Part shown: piece after piece, positions 10,691-21,206 of the stretch | Numbering within the stretch: position 1 is the first letter of the stretch | How the letters are laid out: the number at the start of each line of letters is the position of its first letter | Assembly: GCF_900090265.1 (NCBI RefSeq) | Contig: NZ_LT607752.1 | Coordinates: forward strand, 124,001-188,000 | From: Micromonospora rifamycinica | GTDB lineage: Bacteria; Actinomycetota; Actinomycetes; Mycobacteriales; Micromonosporaceae | Direction: 5' to 3' | DNA length: 64,000 bases | Notes under the pieces: generated by a model | Databases searched by the model: none | Told to the model about the DNA's origin: nothing | Seen by the model: only the letters and a program-made list of their open reading frames with translations | Made by a program: the position numbers and the translations under genes

Positions 10691-13600
10691 ATGGCCACCG
10701 ACGAGAAACTCCTCCAGTACCTCAAGCGCGTCACGGCCGAGCTGCACACCCTGCGGCAGCGGGGTTCGGGGCACGCCGACGAGCCGTTGGCCGTGGTGGG
10801 CATGGCGTGCCGGTTCCCGGGTGGCGTGGCCTCGCCGGAGGACCTGTGGCGGCTGGTCGTCGACGGGGTGGACGCCCTCTCCGACTTCCCCGAGGACCGG
10901 GGCTGGCCCCTGGAGGGGCTGTTCGACCCGGATCCGGACGCTCCCGGCACCTCGTACACCAGCCAGGGTGGCTTCCTGACGGGCGCGGGGCAGTTCGACG
11001 CGGGCCTGTTCGGGATCTCCCCGCGGGAGGCGCTGGCGATGGATCCGCAGCACCGGCTGCTGCTGGAGACGTCGTGGGAGGCGCTGGAGGACGCCGGGGT
11101 CGACCCGACGTCGATGCACGGCACCGACGTCGGGGTGTTCTCCGGGGTGTTCACCCAGGGCTACGGAGCCGGGTCGATCACGCCGGAGCTGGAGGCCTTC
11201 GCCGGCACCGGGTCGGCGTCGAGCGTGGCGTCCGGCCGGGTGTCGTACACCTTCGGGTTCGAGGGGCCGGCGGTCACCATCGACACCGCCTGTTCGTCGT
11301 CGCTGGTGGCGATCCACCTGGCCGCGCAGTCGCTGCGGCTGGGGGAGTGCTCGATGGCGTTGGCCGGTGGCGCGACGGTGATGCCGACCCCGGGCACGTT
11401 CGTGGCGTTCTCCCGGCAGCGGGTGCTCGCCGCCGACGGCCGGAGCAAGGCGTTCGCCGCCGCCGCGGACGGCACCGGCTGGTCCGAGGGCGTCGGCGTG
11501 CTGGTGCTGGAGCGGCTGTCGGTGGCCCGGGAGCGCGGGCACCGGGTGCTGGCGGTGCTGCGCGGCAGCGCGGTGAACCAGGACGGCGCGTCCAACGGGT
11601 TGACCGCGCCGAACGGCCCGTCGCAGCAGCGGGTGATCCGCAAGGCGCTGGCCGGGGCCGGGCTGACCCCGGCCGAGGTGGACGCCGTGGAGGCGCACGG
11701 CACGGGGACCGCGCTGGGTGACCCGATCGAGGCGCAGGCGCTCATCGCGACCTACGGTCAGGGCCGCCGGCCGGGCCGCCCGCTGTGGCTCGGCTCGATC
11801 AAGTCCAACATCGGCCACACCCAGGCGGCGGCGGGCGTGGCCGGGGTGATCAAGATGGTGCAGGCGCTGCGGCACGGGGTGCTGCCGCCCACGCTGCACG
11901 TGGACGAGCCGACCCCGCAGGTCGACTGGTCGGCGGGCGCCGTCGAACTGCTGACCGGGGTACGCGAGTGGCCGCGCGACGGCCACCCGCGTCGGGCCGG
12001 GGTCTCCGCCTTCGGGATCAGCGGGACCAACGCGCACGTGATCCTCGAGGAGGCTCCGGCGACCGACGCCGTGCCGGCTCCGGCGACCGACGCCGTGCCG
12101 GCTCCGGCGACCGACGCCGTGCCGGCGCAGCCCGCCGGGCCGGTGCCGCTGGTGGTGTCGGCCCACAGCGCCGCCTCGCTGGCGGCGCAGGCGGGCCGGC
12201 TGGCCTCCTTCCTCACCGGCACCACGCTGCCGCTGGCCCGGGTGGCGGGGGCGGTGCTGACCGAACGGGCGGTGCTGGCCGAACGCGCCGTGGTGGTGGC
12301 GGAGACGACCGGTCAGGCGGTGGTCGGGCTGGCTGCGCTGGCCGGCGGCGAGGCCGTTCCCGAGGTGGTCACCGGCTCGGGTCCGGCCGGCAGGGTCGTG
12401 CTGGTCTTCCCGGGTCAGGGCTCGCAGCGGGCCGGCATGGGCGGCGAGCTGTACGACCGGTACCCGGTCTTCGCGCAGGCGCTGGACGAGGTCTGCGCGC
12501 ACCTGGACGCCGAACTGGCCGGTTGGACCGACCACCCGGTGCGCGAGGTGGTGCTGGGCCGGCTGCCGCGCAGCGGTGACCTGCTGAACCAGACGGTGTT
12601 CACCCAGGCCGGCCTGTTCGCGGTGGAGAGCGCGCTGTTCCGGCTGGTGGAGTCGTGGGGGGTGCGGCCGGACCTGGTGATCGGGCACTCGATCGGCGAG
12701 ATCACCGCCGCGTACGCCGCCGGGGTGCTGTCGCTGGCCGACGCGGCCCGGGTGGTCGCGGCGCGCGGCCGGCTCATGCAGGCGCTGCCGCCGGACGGGG
12801 CGATGGTCGCGGTGGCCGCCGGTGAGGCCGAGGTCGCCGACCTGCTCGACGCCCGGGTGGAGCTCGCCGCGGTCAACGGCCCGTCCTCCGTGGTGCTCTC
12901 CGGCGACCACGACGCCACCCTCGCGGCGGCGGACCGGCTGCGCGAGCGGGGCCACAAGGCGAAGCAGCTGGTGGTCTCGCACGCCTTCCACGCGCACCAG
13001 ATGGAACCGATGCTGGCCGGGTTCGCCGCGGCGCTGGCCGGGGTGTCGTGGCGTCCGCCGACCATCCCGGTGGTGTCGAACGTGACCGGCCGGCTCGCGG
13101 AGCCGGGCGAGCTCGCCGACCCGGGGTACTGGGCGGCGCACGTCCGCCGGCCGGTCCGGTTCGCCGACGGGATCGCCGCCGCGGTGGCGCAGGGCGGGGA
13201 CCTGTTCGTGGAGCTCGGGCCGGGCGCGGCGCTGACCGCGATGGTCGCGGAGACCGCCGCCGCGCTGGACGCCGAGGTCAGGTGCGTCCCGGCGCTGCGC
13301 GACGGCCGCCCGGAGGACCGGACGCTGCTGACCGCGCTGGCCGAGTTGTTCGTCCGGGGTGTCCCGGTCGACTGGACCCCGCTGCTGCCGCCGGTGGCGG
13401 GGCACGTCGACCTGCCGACGTACGCCTTCGACCGGCGGAACTACTGGCTGCCGCCGGGCGGGTCCGGGGCGGACGCGACGTCGCTGGGGCAGTCCGCCGT
13501 CGACCATCCGCTGCTGGGCGCGGTGGTGCGCCTGCCGCAGTCCGACGGGCTGGTCTTCACCTCGCTGCTGTCGCTGCGGTCGCATCCGTGGCTGGCCGAC

Positions 13601-16600
13601 CACGCGATCGGCGGCCGGGTGCTGGTGGCCGGGACCGGGCTGGTCGAGTTGGCGGTCCGGGCGGGCGACGAGGTCGGCTGCGGGGTGCTCGACGAACTCG
13701 TCATCTCCACGCCGATGCTCGTCCCGGAGCGTGGCGGGGTGCGGGTGCTGGTGGCCGTCGGAGCCGCCGGGGATAACGGCACCCGCTCGGTGGACGTGTA
13801 CTCGCTGCGCGACGACGACGCGGACGAGTGGACCCGGCACGCCACCGGCCTGCTGTCGGACGGGCCGGCGGCGCGGGGCTCCGGGTTCGACTTCAGCGCC
13901 TGGCCGCCGCCGGGCGCGCAGCCGGTCGAGGCGGCCGGTCTCTACGCCGACCTGGCCGAGCGGGGCTACGCGTACGGCCCGTCGTTCCAGGGGCTGCGGT
14001 CGGTGTGGCGGCGAGGTGACGAGGTGTTCGCCGAGGTCGCGCTCCCGGTGGAGGCGGGCGCCGCGCCGGCCGGCTTCGGCATCCATCCCGGGTTGCTGGA
14101 CTCCGCCCTGCACGCCGGCATGCTCGGTACCGCGGCGGCCGAGGAGACCGGCCCGCCGGTGCTGCCGTTCGCCTGGAACGGGATGGTGCTGCACGCCGCC
14201 GGTGCGTCGGCGCTGCGGGTGCGGATCGCCCCCGCCGGCCCGGGGGCCATCACGGTGGAGGCGGCGGACCCCACCGGCGCCCCGGTGGTGTCGGTGGACT
14301 CGCTGGTGTCCCGGCCGGTCGCCGTCGACGAGCGGGACACGACCGGCACCCGCGACGCCCTTTTCCGGGTGGAGTGGACCGGGCTGCCGGTGGTCGCCGG
14401 GGAGCCCGAGCCGTCCTGGGTGGCGGTGGCGACCGTCGACGACGTGGCCGCGCTGACCGACGATCCGCCCGCGGTGGCGGTGTTCGAGGCGGTCGGCGCG
14501 GACGACCCGCTGGCGGTGACCGCGCGGGCGCTGGACGTCCTCCAGGTGTGGCTCGACAGCGGCCCGCAGGACGCGCGGCTGGTGGTGGTGACCCGGGGCG
14601 CGGTGCCCGCCGGTGACGGCGGGGTGGCCGACGCCGCCGCGGCGGCGGTCTGGGGGCTGGCGCGGTCGGCGCAGGCCGAGAATCCGGACCGGATCGTGCT
14701 GCTGGACCTCGACGCCGACGGCGCCGTCGGGCCGGCGCTGGGGCCGGTGCTGGCATCGGGGGAACCGCAGGTCGCGGTGCGGGGCACCGTGCTCTCGGCG
14801 CCCCGGCTGGCCCGGGTCGCGGAGCCCGACGCCACCCAGGCCGGGTTCGGCGGGGCGGGGCCGGTCCTGGTCACCGGCGGCACCGGGTCGTTGGGCGCGC
14901 TGGTCGCGCGGCATCTGGTGGCCCGGCACGGGGTACGACGGCTGGTTCTGGTCAGCCGGCGGGGTCCGGCCGCCGACGGTGCCGGGGAGCTGGTCGCCGA
15001 GCTGACCGGGCAGGGTGCGGAGGTGTCGGTCGTCGCCTGCGACGTGTCGGAGCGGGGGCAGGTGGCGACGCTGCTGGCCGCGCACCGGCCGACGGCGGTG
15101 GTGCACACCGCGGGCGTGCTGGACGACGGCGTGCTTCAGGCGCTGACCGCCGAACGGTTGGCGACCGTGTTCGCCCCCAAGGTGGACGCGGTCCGGCACC
15201 TCGACGAGCTGACCCGGGACCTCGACCTCGACGCGTTCGTGGTGTTCTCGTCCGCGTCCGGGGTGTTCGGCTCCGCCGGGCAGGGCAACTACGCGGCGGC
15301 GAACGCCTTCCTGGACGCGGCGGTCGCCCGGCGTCGGGCCGCCGGCCTGCCGGGGGTGTCGCTGGCGTGGGGCCTGTGGGAGCAGACCGACGGGATGACC
15401 GCCCACCTGGGCGACGCCGACCAGGCCCGGGCCAGCCGGGGCGGGGTCCTGGCGATCACGCCCGCCGAGGGCATGGCCCTGTTCGACGCCGCCGTCCGCG
15501 CCGACCTGGCGCTGCTGGTGCCGGTCAAGCTGGACCTGCGGGCGAGCCGGGCGACGGTGCCGTATCTGCTGCGTGGCCTGGTCCGGCCGAGCCGCCAGCA
15601 GGCGCGGGCGGCGTCGGCCGGGGACCAGGACCTGGTGGGCCGGCTGGCCGGTCTCGACCCGGCGGCGCAGGAGGCGCTGCTGCTGCACCTGGTACGCGGC
15701 CAGGTCGCGTTCGTGCTCGGGCACGCCGGCGCGGACGCGGTACGCCCGGACACCGCGTTCAAGGACGCCGGCTTCGACTCGTTGACCTCGGTGGAGCTGC
15801 GCAACCGGCTGCGCGAGGCGACCGGGCTGAAGCTGCCGGCGACCCTGGTGTTCGACTACCCGAACCCGGTCGCCCTCGCCCGCTACCTGCACGAGGTGCT
15901 GGGCGAGCGGGTGGCTGTCGCCCCCACCCGGGTCGCCACCGTGGCGGACCCGGACGAGCCGATCGCGATCGTGGGCATGGCCTGCCGGCTGCCGGGCGGG
16001 GTGTCCAACCCGGACGACCTGTGGCGGCTGGTGCGCGACGGTCGGGAGGGGGTGTCGCCCTTCCCCACCGACCGGGGCTGGGACCTGACGGACCTGTTCG
16101 ACCCGGATCCCGACAACCGGGGCACCTCCACCACCAGCCGGGGCGGTTTCCTCGCCGACGCCGGCCTGTTCGACGCCGGGTTCTTCGGGATCTCGCCGCG
16201 GGAGGCGCTGGCCATGGATCCGCAGCAGCGGCTGCTGCTGGAGGTGTCGTGGGAGGCGCTGGAGGGCGTGGGTGTCGATCCGACCTCGTTGCGGGGCGGC
16301 GACGTCGGTGTCTTCACCGGCATCTCCGCCCAGGGCTACGGGATGGGGGTGTCCGCGCCCGAGCTGGAGGGCTTCGCGAGCACGGCGGGGGCGGCCAGTG
16401 TGGCGTCCGGCCGGGTGTCGTACGTGTTCGGGTTCGAGGGGCCGGCGGTCACCATCGACACGGCGTGCTCCTCCTCGCTGGTGGCCATGCATCTGGGCGC
16501 GCAGGCGCTGCGCCAGGGCGAGTGTTCGATGGCGCTGGCGGGTGGGGCGACGGTGATGGCGACGCCGGGCACCTTCGTGGCGTTCTCCCGCCAGCGGGGC

Positions 16601-19600
16601 CTGGCCGGGGACGGCCGGTGCAAGTCGTACGCGGACGGCGCGGACGGCACCGGCTGGGCCGAGGGCGCCGGTGTGGTGGTGCTGGAGCGGCTGTCGGTGG
16701 CCCGGGAGCGCGGTCACCGGGTGCTGGCGGTGTTGCGGGGCAGCGCGGTCAACCAGGACGGCGCGTCCAACGGGCTGACCGCGCCGAACGGGCCGTCGCA
16801 GCAGCGGGTGATCCGCCGGGCGCTGGCCAGTGCGGGTCTCGATCCGGCGGACGTGGACGTCGTGGAGGGGCACGGGACCGGGACGCCGCTGGGGGATCCG
16901 ATCGAGGTGCAGGCTCTGCTGACCACGTACGGGCGGGACCGGTCGCCGGACCGGCCGCTGTGGCTGGGGTCGATCAAGTCGAACATCGGTCACGCGCAGT
17001 CGGCGGCGGGCGTCGCCGGGGTGATCAAGATGGTGCAGGCGCTGCGGCACGGGGTGATCCCGCCGACGTTGCACGTGGACGCCCCCACCTCGCAGGTGGA
17101 CTGGTCCGGGGGCGGGGTGGAGCTGCTGACCCGGCCCCGGGAGTGGCCGCGTGAGGGGCGTCCGCGCCGGGCGGGGGTGTCGTCGTTCGGGATCAGCGGG
17201 ACGAACGCGCACCTGATCATCGAGGAGGCACCGGCCGAACCGGCGGTACCCGCCGCGCCGTCCGGACCGGCCGTCCCGGTGCCAGCGGCGACGCCGGACG
17301 GGCCGCTGCCGTTGGTGCTGTCGGCGCGCAGCGCCGGCTCGCTGGCCGGGCAGGCCCGCCGGTTGGCCACCATGGTCGAGGACGCCGCCGGTGTCCCGTT
17401 GGCGGCGGTGGCGCGGGCGTTGGTGTCCGGGCGGGCCGTGTTCGGGGAGCGGGCCGTGGTGGTGGCGGGGTCCACCGAGGAGGCCCTCGCCGGTCTGCGG
17501 GCGCTGGCGGACGGCGGCAGCGCCCCCGACGTGGTGGTGGGCCGGGTGCCGGCCTCGGGTGTTCCGGGGAAGCTGGTCTGGGTCTTCCCCGGCCAGGGCG
17601 CGCAGTGGATGGGCATGGGGCGGGAGCTGCTGGACTCGTCGCCGGTGTTCGCCGAGCGGATCGCCGAGTGCGCGTCGGCGTTGCGGCGGTGGGTCGACTG
17701 GTCGCTGCCGGAGGTGTTGCGGGGGGAGTGCGACCCGGCGCTGATGGAGCGGGTGGACGTGCTCCAGCCGGCGAGTTTCGCGGTGATGGTGGGGTTGGCG
17801 GCGGTGTGGTCGTCGGTGGGTGTGGTGCCGGATGCGGTGGTGGGTCACTCGCAGGGTGAGATCGCGGCGGCCTGCGTGGCGGGCGCGCTGACCCTGGAGG
17901 ACGCGGCCCGGGTGGTGGCGCTGCGCAGCCAGGCCATCGCCACGGGCCTCTCCGGTCGCGGCGGCATGGCCTCGGTCTCCCTGGGGGCGGACGAGCTGAC
18001 CGCCCGGCTCGCGCCGTGGGACGGCCGGGTCGAGGTGGCCGCGGTCAACGGCCCGGGCTCGGTGGTGGTCGCCGGTGAGGCCGGGGCGCTCGACGAGGCG
18101 CTCGACGCGTTCGCCGCCGACGGCGTGCGGGTGCGCCGGATCGCGGTGGACTACGCCTCGCACAGCCGCCAGGTGGAACGCATCCGGGACACCCTCGCCG
18201 AGGCGTTGGCGGGGATCCGCGCGCAGGCGCCGGTGGTGCCGTTCCTGTCCACGGTGACCGGTGAGTGGGTCTCCGGGGCCGGGGTCGTCGACGGCGGCTA
18301 CTGGTTCCGCAACCTGCGCCACCAGGTGGGTTTCGGTGCCGCGGTGACCGAGCTGGTCGACCGGGGGCACCGGGTCTTCGTGGAGGTCAGCGCGCACCCG
18401 GTGCTGGTCCAGCCGATCGCCGAGAGCACCGACGACGTCGATGCGGTGGTGGTCGGGTCGTTGCGGCGTGGCGAGGGCGGGCAGCGGCGGCTGCTCACCT
18501 CGATGGCGGAGTTGTCCGTCCGCGGCGTCCCGGTGGACTGGAGCGCCGTGCTGCCCGTCCCGGCCGCCCGGGTCGACCTGCCGACATACGCCTTCGACCA
18601 CCAGCACTACTGGCTGCACGCCAGCGGGGCCGCCACCGACGCCACCTCCCTGGGGCTGGCCGGCGCCGACCATCCGATGCTCGGCGCGGTCGTCCGGCTG
18701 CCGCAGTCCGACGGCCTGGTGGTCACCGCACGCCTCTCGCTGGGTTCGCACCCCTGGCTGGCCGACCACGCCGTCCGGGACGTGGTGGTGGTTCCCGGGG
18801 CCGGGCTGGTCGAGCTGGCGGTCCGTGCCGGGGACGAGGCCGGCTGTTCGGTGCTCGACGAGTTGGTGATCGAGGCGCCGCTCGTGGTGCCCCGGCAGGG
18901 CGCGGTCCGCGTGCAGGTCGCCGTGGGCGGGCCGGGCCCCGACGGTGCCCGTACCGTCGAGGTGTTCTCCCAGCGTGAGGACGCCGACGCGGACGGCTGG
19001 ACACGGCACGCCAGCGGCGTGCTCGCGGTGGCCGCGCCGCAGGGGCACGGTGGCGGCTTCGACTTCACCGCCTGGCCGCCCCCGGGCGCGGAGCCGTTGG
19101 ACATCGGCGACGGCTACCGCCGGCTCGCCGAGGTGGGCTACGGGTACGGCGCGACGTTCCGGGCCGTCCGGGCGGTGTGGCGGCGGGCGGACGAGGTCTT
19201 CGCCGAGGTGGCGCTCCCCGAGGAGCACCGTGCGGAGGCGGGCCGGTTCGGAATCCACCCCGCGCTGCTGGACGCGGCCCTGCACTCGACCCTCGTCGGT
19301 GCGGCGGTCGCCGCCGACGCACCGGGTGGCCAGGAGCTGTCGCTGCCGTTCGCGTGGAACGGGCTGCGCCTGCACGCGGCCGGCGCGGCGGTGCTGCGGG
19401 TGCGGGTGACCAGCCCCGGGCCGGACGCGATGGCGCTGGAAGCCGCCGACGAGGCCGGTGGCCTGGTGGTGACGATGGAGTCGCTGGTGGGCCGGCCGGT
19501 GTCCACGGCCCAGTTGGCGGCGGCGGCGGGGACCGCGCTCGCCGACTCGATGTTCCGGCTGGAGTGGGTCGGGCTGCCGTCGCCGCGGGTCGGCTCGACG

Positions 19601-21193
19601 CCGTCCCGGCTACCCGTCGCGGACGCGGAGGAGGTGGCCACCCTGGCCGACGAGGTGCTGTCGGGGCGTACGGAAGCTCCGGCGGCGGCGGTCCTGGAGG
19701 TGGTCGGCGGCGATGACGTGCTGGGGGCGACCACCCGGGTGCTCGACGCGGTCCAGTGCTGGCTCGACGGTGGCGGGTTCGAGGAGTCGCGGTTGGTGGT
19801 CGCCACCCGGGGCGCGGTGCCCGCCGGGGACGGCGCGGTGACCGACCCGACGGGAGCGGCGGTGTGGGGTCTGGTGCGGGCCGCCCAGGCGGAGAACCCC
19901 GACCGGATCGTCCTGGTCGACCTCGACCCGGCCGCCGGGGAGCCGCCGGATGCGCTGTGGGGTGCGGTGCTGGCCTCCGGCGAGCCCCAGGTCGCGGTGC
20001 GCGGCGCGGCGCTGTCGGTGCCGCGCCTCACCCGGGCCGCCGGGGAGGTGCCGGCCGCCGGGGAGGTGTTCGGCCCGGATCCGACGGTGCTGGTCACCGG
20101 GGGCACCGGGTCGCTGGGCGCGCTGGCGGCCCGGCACCTGGTCGCCCGGCACGGGGTGCGGCGGCTGGTGCTGGCCAGCCGGCGGGGTCCGGCCGCCGAG
20201 GGCGCGGCGGAGCTGGTCGCCGAGCTGACCGGGCAGGGTGCCGAGGTGGTGGTGGTGGCCGCGGACCTCGCCGACCGGGACCAGGTGGCCGCCCTGCTGG
20301 CGGAGCACCCGCCGACGGCGGTGGTGCACACGGCCGGGGTCGCGGACGCCGGGGTGATCGGGACGATCACGCCGGAGCGGCTGGCGGAGGTGTTCGCGCC
20401 GAAGGTGGACGCGGTGCGGCACCTGGACGCGTTGACGCGGGGGCTGCCGTTGACGGCGTTCGTCGTGTACTCGTCGGTGTCGGCGGTGTTCATGGGTGCC
20501 GGTAGTGGCAGTTATGCGGCGGCGAACGCGTTCCTGGACGGGTTGATGGCGCAGCGCCGGTCGCTGGGTCTGCCGGGGTTGTCGCTGGCCTGGGGCCTGT
20601 GGGACCAGTCCACCGGCGGCATGGCGGCGGGCACCGACGAGCTCGCCAGGTCCCGGATGACCCGGCGTGGCGGGCTGCTGGCGCTGACCCCGCAGGAGGG
20701 GATGGAGCTCTTCGACGCCGCCCTCGGGTCGGGGCGGCCGTCGCTGGTGCCCGCGAAGCTGGACCTGCGCGGCGTCCGCGCCGACGCGGCGGCCGGCGGC
20801 GCGGTGCCGCACCTGCTGCGTGGGCTGGTGCGGGCGGGCCGGCAGCAGGCGCGGGTCGCGGCCGGCGACGAGGCCGGGCAGCTCTCCGAGCGGCTGGCCG
20901 GGCTGCCGGCCGGCGAGCGGGCCGGGGTCCTGCTCGATCTGGTACGGACGCAGGTGGCCGCGGTCCTGGGCTACCGGGCGGGCCACCACGTCGAGGCGGA
21001 CCAGGGGCTGTTCGAGGTCGGTTTCGACTCGCTCACCGCCATCGAGCTGCGGAACAGGTTGCGCGACCTGACCCACCACAGGATCGCCGCCAATCTCGTC
21101 TTCACCCACCCGACACCGGAGCGGATCGCCGCCCACCTGAACGAGCTGATGTACGGCGACCGGGCGGACGCCCCGGCGGCGATCTCCGTCTGA
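10691..21193 (+). CDS. rifE: Type I PKS, modules 9 and 10 (two KS-AT-DH-KR-ACP modules)
   Basis: Final, bimodular PKS protein (3500 aa). The ATG at 10691 is chosen because GAGGA lies ten bases upstream and the protein then begins with a typical docking helix; ATG 10682 and GTG 10643 are in-frame alternatives. Module 9: KS Cys near 200; AT with GHSIG near 666 and HAFH near 764, the malonyl-CoA signature; DH near 969 reading HxxxGxxxxA; KR near 1392 with TGGTGSLG and LDD; ACP Ser near 1695. Module 10: KS Cys near 1925; AT with GHSQG near 2387 and YASHS near 2488 (methylmalonyl); DH near 2693 reading HxxxDxxxxP with a degenerate GATFRA in place of GPAFQG; KR near 3134; ACP Ser near 3445. No thioesterase follows, as expected when an amide synthase releases the chain. 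Rifamycin needs DH activity in both modules (C16-C19 diene), yet these are the two degenerate DHs. The KS-AT linker of module 9 holds three 8-residue repeats (APATDAVP). Confidence 0.94.
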   Translation: MATDEKLLQYLKRVTAELHTLRQRGSGHADEPLAVVGMACRFPGGVASPEDLWRLVVDGVDALSDFPEDRGWPLEGLFDPDPDAPGTSYTSQGGFLTGAGQFDAGLFGISPREALAMDPQHRLLLETSWEALEDAGVDPTSMHGTDVGVFSGVFTQGYGAGSITPELEAFAGTGSASSVASGRVSYTFGFEGPAVTIDTACSSSLVAIHLAAQSLRLGECSMALAGGATVMPTPGTFVAFSRQRVLAADGRSKAFAAAADGTGWSEGVGVLVLERLSVARERGHRVLAVLRGSAVNQDGASNGLTAPNGPSQQRVIRKALAGAGLTPAEVDAVEAHGTGTALGDPIEAQALIATYGQGRRPGRPLWLGSIKSNIGHTQAAAGVAGVIKMVQALRHGVLPPTLHVDEPTPQVDWSAGAVELLTGVREWPRDGHPRRAGVSAFGISGTNAHVILEEAPATDAVPAPATDAVPAPATDAVPAQPAGPVPLVVSAHSAASLAAQAGRLASFLTGTTLPLARVAGAVLTERAVLAERAVVVAETTGQAVVGLAALAGGEAVPEVVTGSGPAGRVVLVFPGQGSQRAGMGGELYDRYPVFAQALDEVCAHLDAELAGWTDHPVREVVLGRLPRSGDLLNQTVFTQAGLFAVESALFRLVESWGVRPDLVIGHSIGEITAAYAAGVLSLADAARVVAARGRLMQALPPDGAMVAVAAGEAEVADLLDARVELAAVNGPSSVVLSGDHDATLAAADRLRERGHKAKQLVVSHAFHAHQMEPMLAGFAAALAGVSWRPPTIPVVSNVTGRLAEPGELADPGYWAAHVRRPVRFADGIAAAVAQGGDLFVELGPGAALTAMVAETAAALDAEVRCVPALRDGRPEDRTLLTALAELFVRGVPVDWTPLLPPVAGHVDLPTYAFDRRNYWLPPGGSGADATSLGQSAVDHPLLGAVVRLPQSDGLVFTSLLSLRSHPWLADHAIGGRVLVAGTGLVELAVRAGDEVGCGVLDELVISTPMLVPERGGVRVLVAVGAAGDNGTRSVDVYSLRDDDADEWTRHATGLLSDGPAARGSGFDFSAWPPPGAQPVEAAGLYADLAERGYAYGPSFQGLRSVWRRGDEVFAEVALPVEAGAAPAGFGIHPGLLDSALHAGMLGTAAAEETGPPVLPFAWNGMVLHAAGASALRVRIAPAGPGAITVEAADPTGAPVVSVDSLVSRPVAVDERDTTGTRDALFRVEWTGLPVVAGEPEPSWVAVATVDDVAALTDDPPAVAVFEAVGADDPLAVTARALDVLQVWLDSGPQDARLVVVTRGAVPAGDGGVADAAAAAVWGLARSAQAENPDRIVLLDLDADGAVGPALGPVLASGEPQVAVRGTVLSAPRLARVAEPDATQAGFGGAGPVLVTGGTGSLGALVARHLVARHGVRRLVLVSRRGPAADGAGELVAELTGQGAEVSVVACDVSERGQVATLLAAHRPTAVVHTAGVLDDGVLQALTAERLATVFAPKVDAVRHLDELTRDLDLDAFVVFSSASGVFGSAGQGNYAAANAFLDAAVARRRAAGLPGVSLAWGLWEQTDGMTAHLGDADQARASRGGVLAITPAEGMALFDAAVRADLALLVPVKLDLRASRATVPYLLRGLVRPSRQQARAASAGDQDLVGRLAGLDPAAQEALLLHLVRGQVAFVLGHAGADAVRPDTAFKDAGFDSLTSVELRNRLREATGLKLPATLVFDYPNPVALARYLHEVLGERVAVAPTRVATVADPDEPIAIVGMACRLPGGVSNPDDLWRLVRDGREGVSPFPTDRGWDLTDLFDPDPDNRGTSTTSRGGFLADAGLFDAGFFGISPREALAMDPQQRLLLEVSWEALEGVGVDPTSLRGGDVGVFTGISAQGYGMGVSAPELEGFASTAGAASVASGRVSYVFGFEGPAVTIDTACSSSLVAMHLGAQALRQGECSMALAGGATVMATPGTFVAFSRQRGLAGDGRCKSYADGADGTGWAEGAGVVVLERLSVARERGHRVLAVLRGSAVNQDGASNGLTAPNGPSQQRVIRRALASAGLDPADVDVVEGHGTGTPLGDPIEVQALLTTYGRDRSPDRPLWLGSIKSNIGHAQSAAGVAGVIKMVQALRHGVIPPTLHVDAPTSQVDWSGGGVELLTRPREWPREGRPRRAGVSSFGISGTNAHLIIEEAPAEPAVPAAPSGPAVPVPAATPDGPLPLVLSARSAGSLAGQARRLATMVEDAAGVPLAAVARALVSGRAVFGERAVVVAGSTEEALAGLRALADGGSAPDVVVGRVPASGVPGKLVWVFPGQGAQWMGMGRELLDSSPVFAERIAECASALRRWVDWSLPEVLRGECDPALMERVDVLQPASFAVMVGLAAVWSSVGVVPDAVVGHSQGEIAAACVAGALTLEDAARVVALRSQAIATGLSGRGGMASVSLGADELTARLAPWDGRVEVAAVNGPGSVVVAGEAGALDEALDAFAADGVRVRRIAVDYASHSRQVERIRDTLAEALAGIRAQAPVVPFLSTVTGEWVSGAGVVDGGYWFRNLRHQVGFGAAVTELVDRGHRVFVEVSAHPVLVQPIAESTDDVDAVVVGSLRRGEGGQRRLLTSMAELSVRGVPVDWSAVLPVPAARVDLPTYAFDHQHYWLHASGAATDATSLGLAGADHPMLGAVVRLPQSDGLVVTARLSLGSHPWLADHAVRDVVVVPGAGLVELAVRAGDEAGCSVLDELVIEAPLVVPRQGAVRVQVAVGGPGPDGARTVEVFSQREDADADGWTRHASGVLAVAAPQGHGGGFDFTAWPPPGAEPLDIGDGYRRLAEVGYGYGATFRAVRAVWRRADEVFAEVALPEEHRAEAGRFGIHPALLDAALHSTLVGAAVAADAPGGQELSLPFAWNGLRLHAAGAAVLRVRVTSPGPDAMALEAADEAGGLVVTMESLVGRPVSTAQLAAAAGTALADSMFRLEWVGLPSPRVGSTPSRLPVADAEEVATLADEVLSGRTEAPAAAVLEVVGGDDVLGATTRVLDAVQCWLDGGGFEESRLVVATRGAVPAGDGAVTDPTGAAVWGLVRAAQAENPDRIVLVDLDPAAGEPPDALWGAVLASGEPQVAVRGAALSVPRLTRAAGEVPAAGEVFGPDPTVLVTGGTGSLGALAARHLVARHGVRRLVLASRRGPAAEGAAELVAELTGQGAEVVVVAADLADRDQVAALLAEHPPTAVVHTAGVADAGVIGTITPERLAEVFAPKVDAVRHLDALTRGLPLTAFVVYSSVSAVFMGAGSGSYAAANAFLDGLMAQRRSLGLPGLSLAWGLWDQSTGGMAAGTDELARSRMTRRGGLLALTPQEGMELFDAALGSGRPSLVPAKLDLRGVRADAAAGGAVPHLLRGLVRAGRQQARVAAGDEAGQLSERLAGLPAGERAGVLLDLVRTQVAAVLGYRAGHHVEADQGLFEVGFDSLTAIELRNRLRDLTHHRIAANLVFTHPTPERIAAHLNELMYGDRADAPAAISV
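12053..12124 (+). repeat. Three tandem 24-nt units in a KS-AT linker
   Basis: Three exact tandem copies of a 24-nt unit encode APATDAVP three times in the flexible linker between KS and AT of module 9. They keep the frame and look like replication-slippage expansion in a tolerant linker. Confidence 0.95.
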
Positions 21194-21206
21194 GAGAGGT
21201 GACGAC

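Noticed and set aside
10349..19375. A 9-kb uninterrupted minus-strand reading frame opposite rifD/rifE
   Set aside because: It is the antisense shadow of strongly GC3-biased PKS codons. The translation is Arg/Gly/His/Gln-rich low-complexity sequence without domains, while the plus strand encodes clear PKS motifs.
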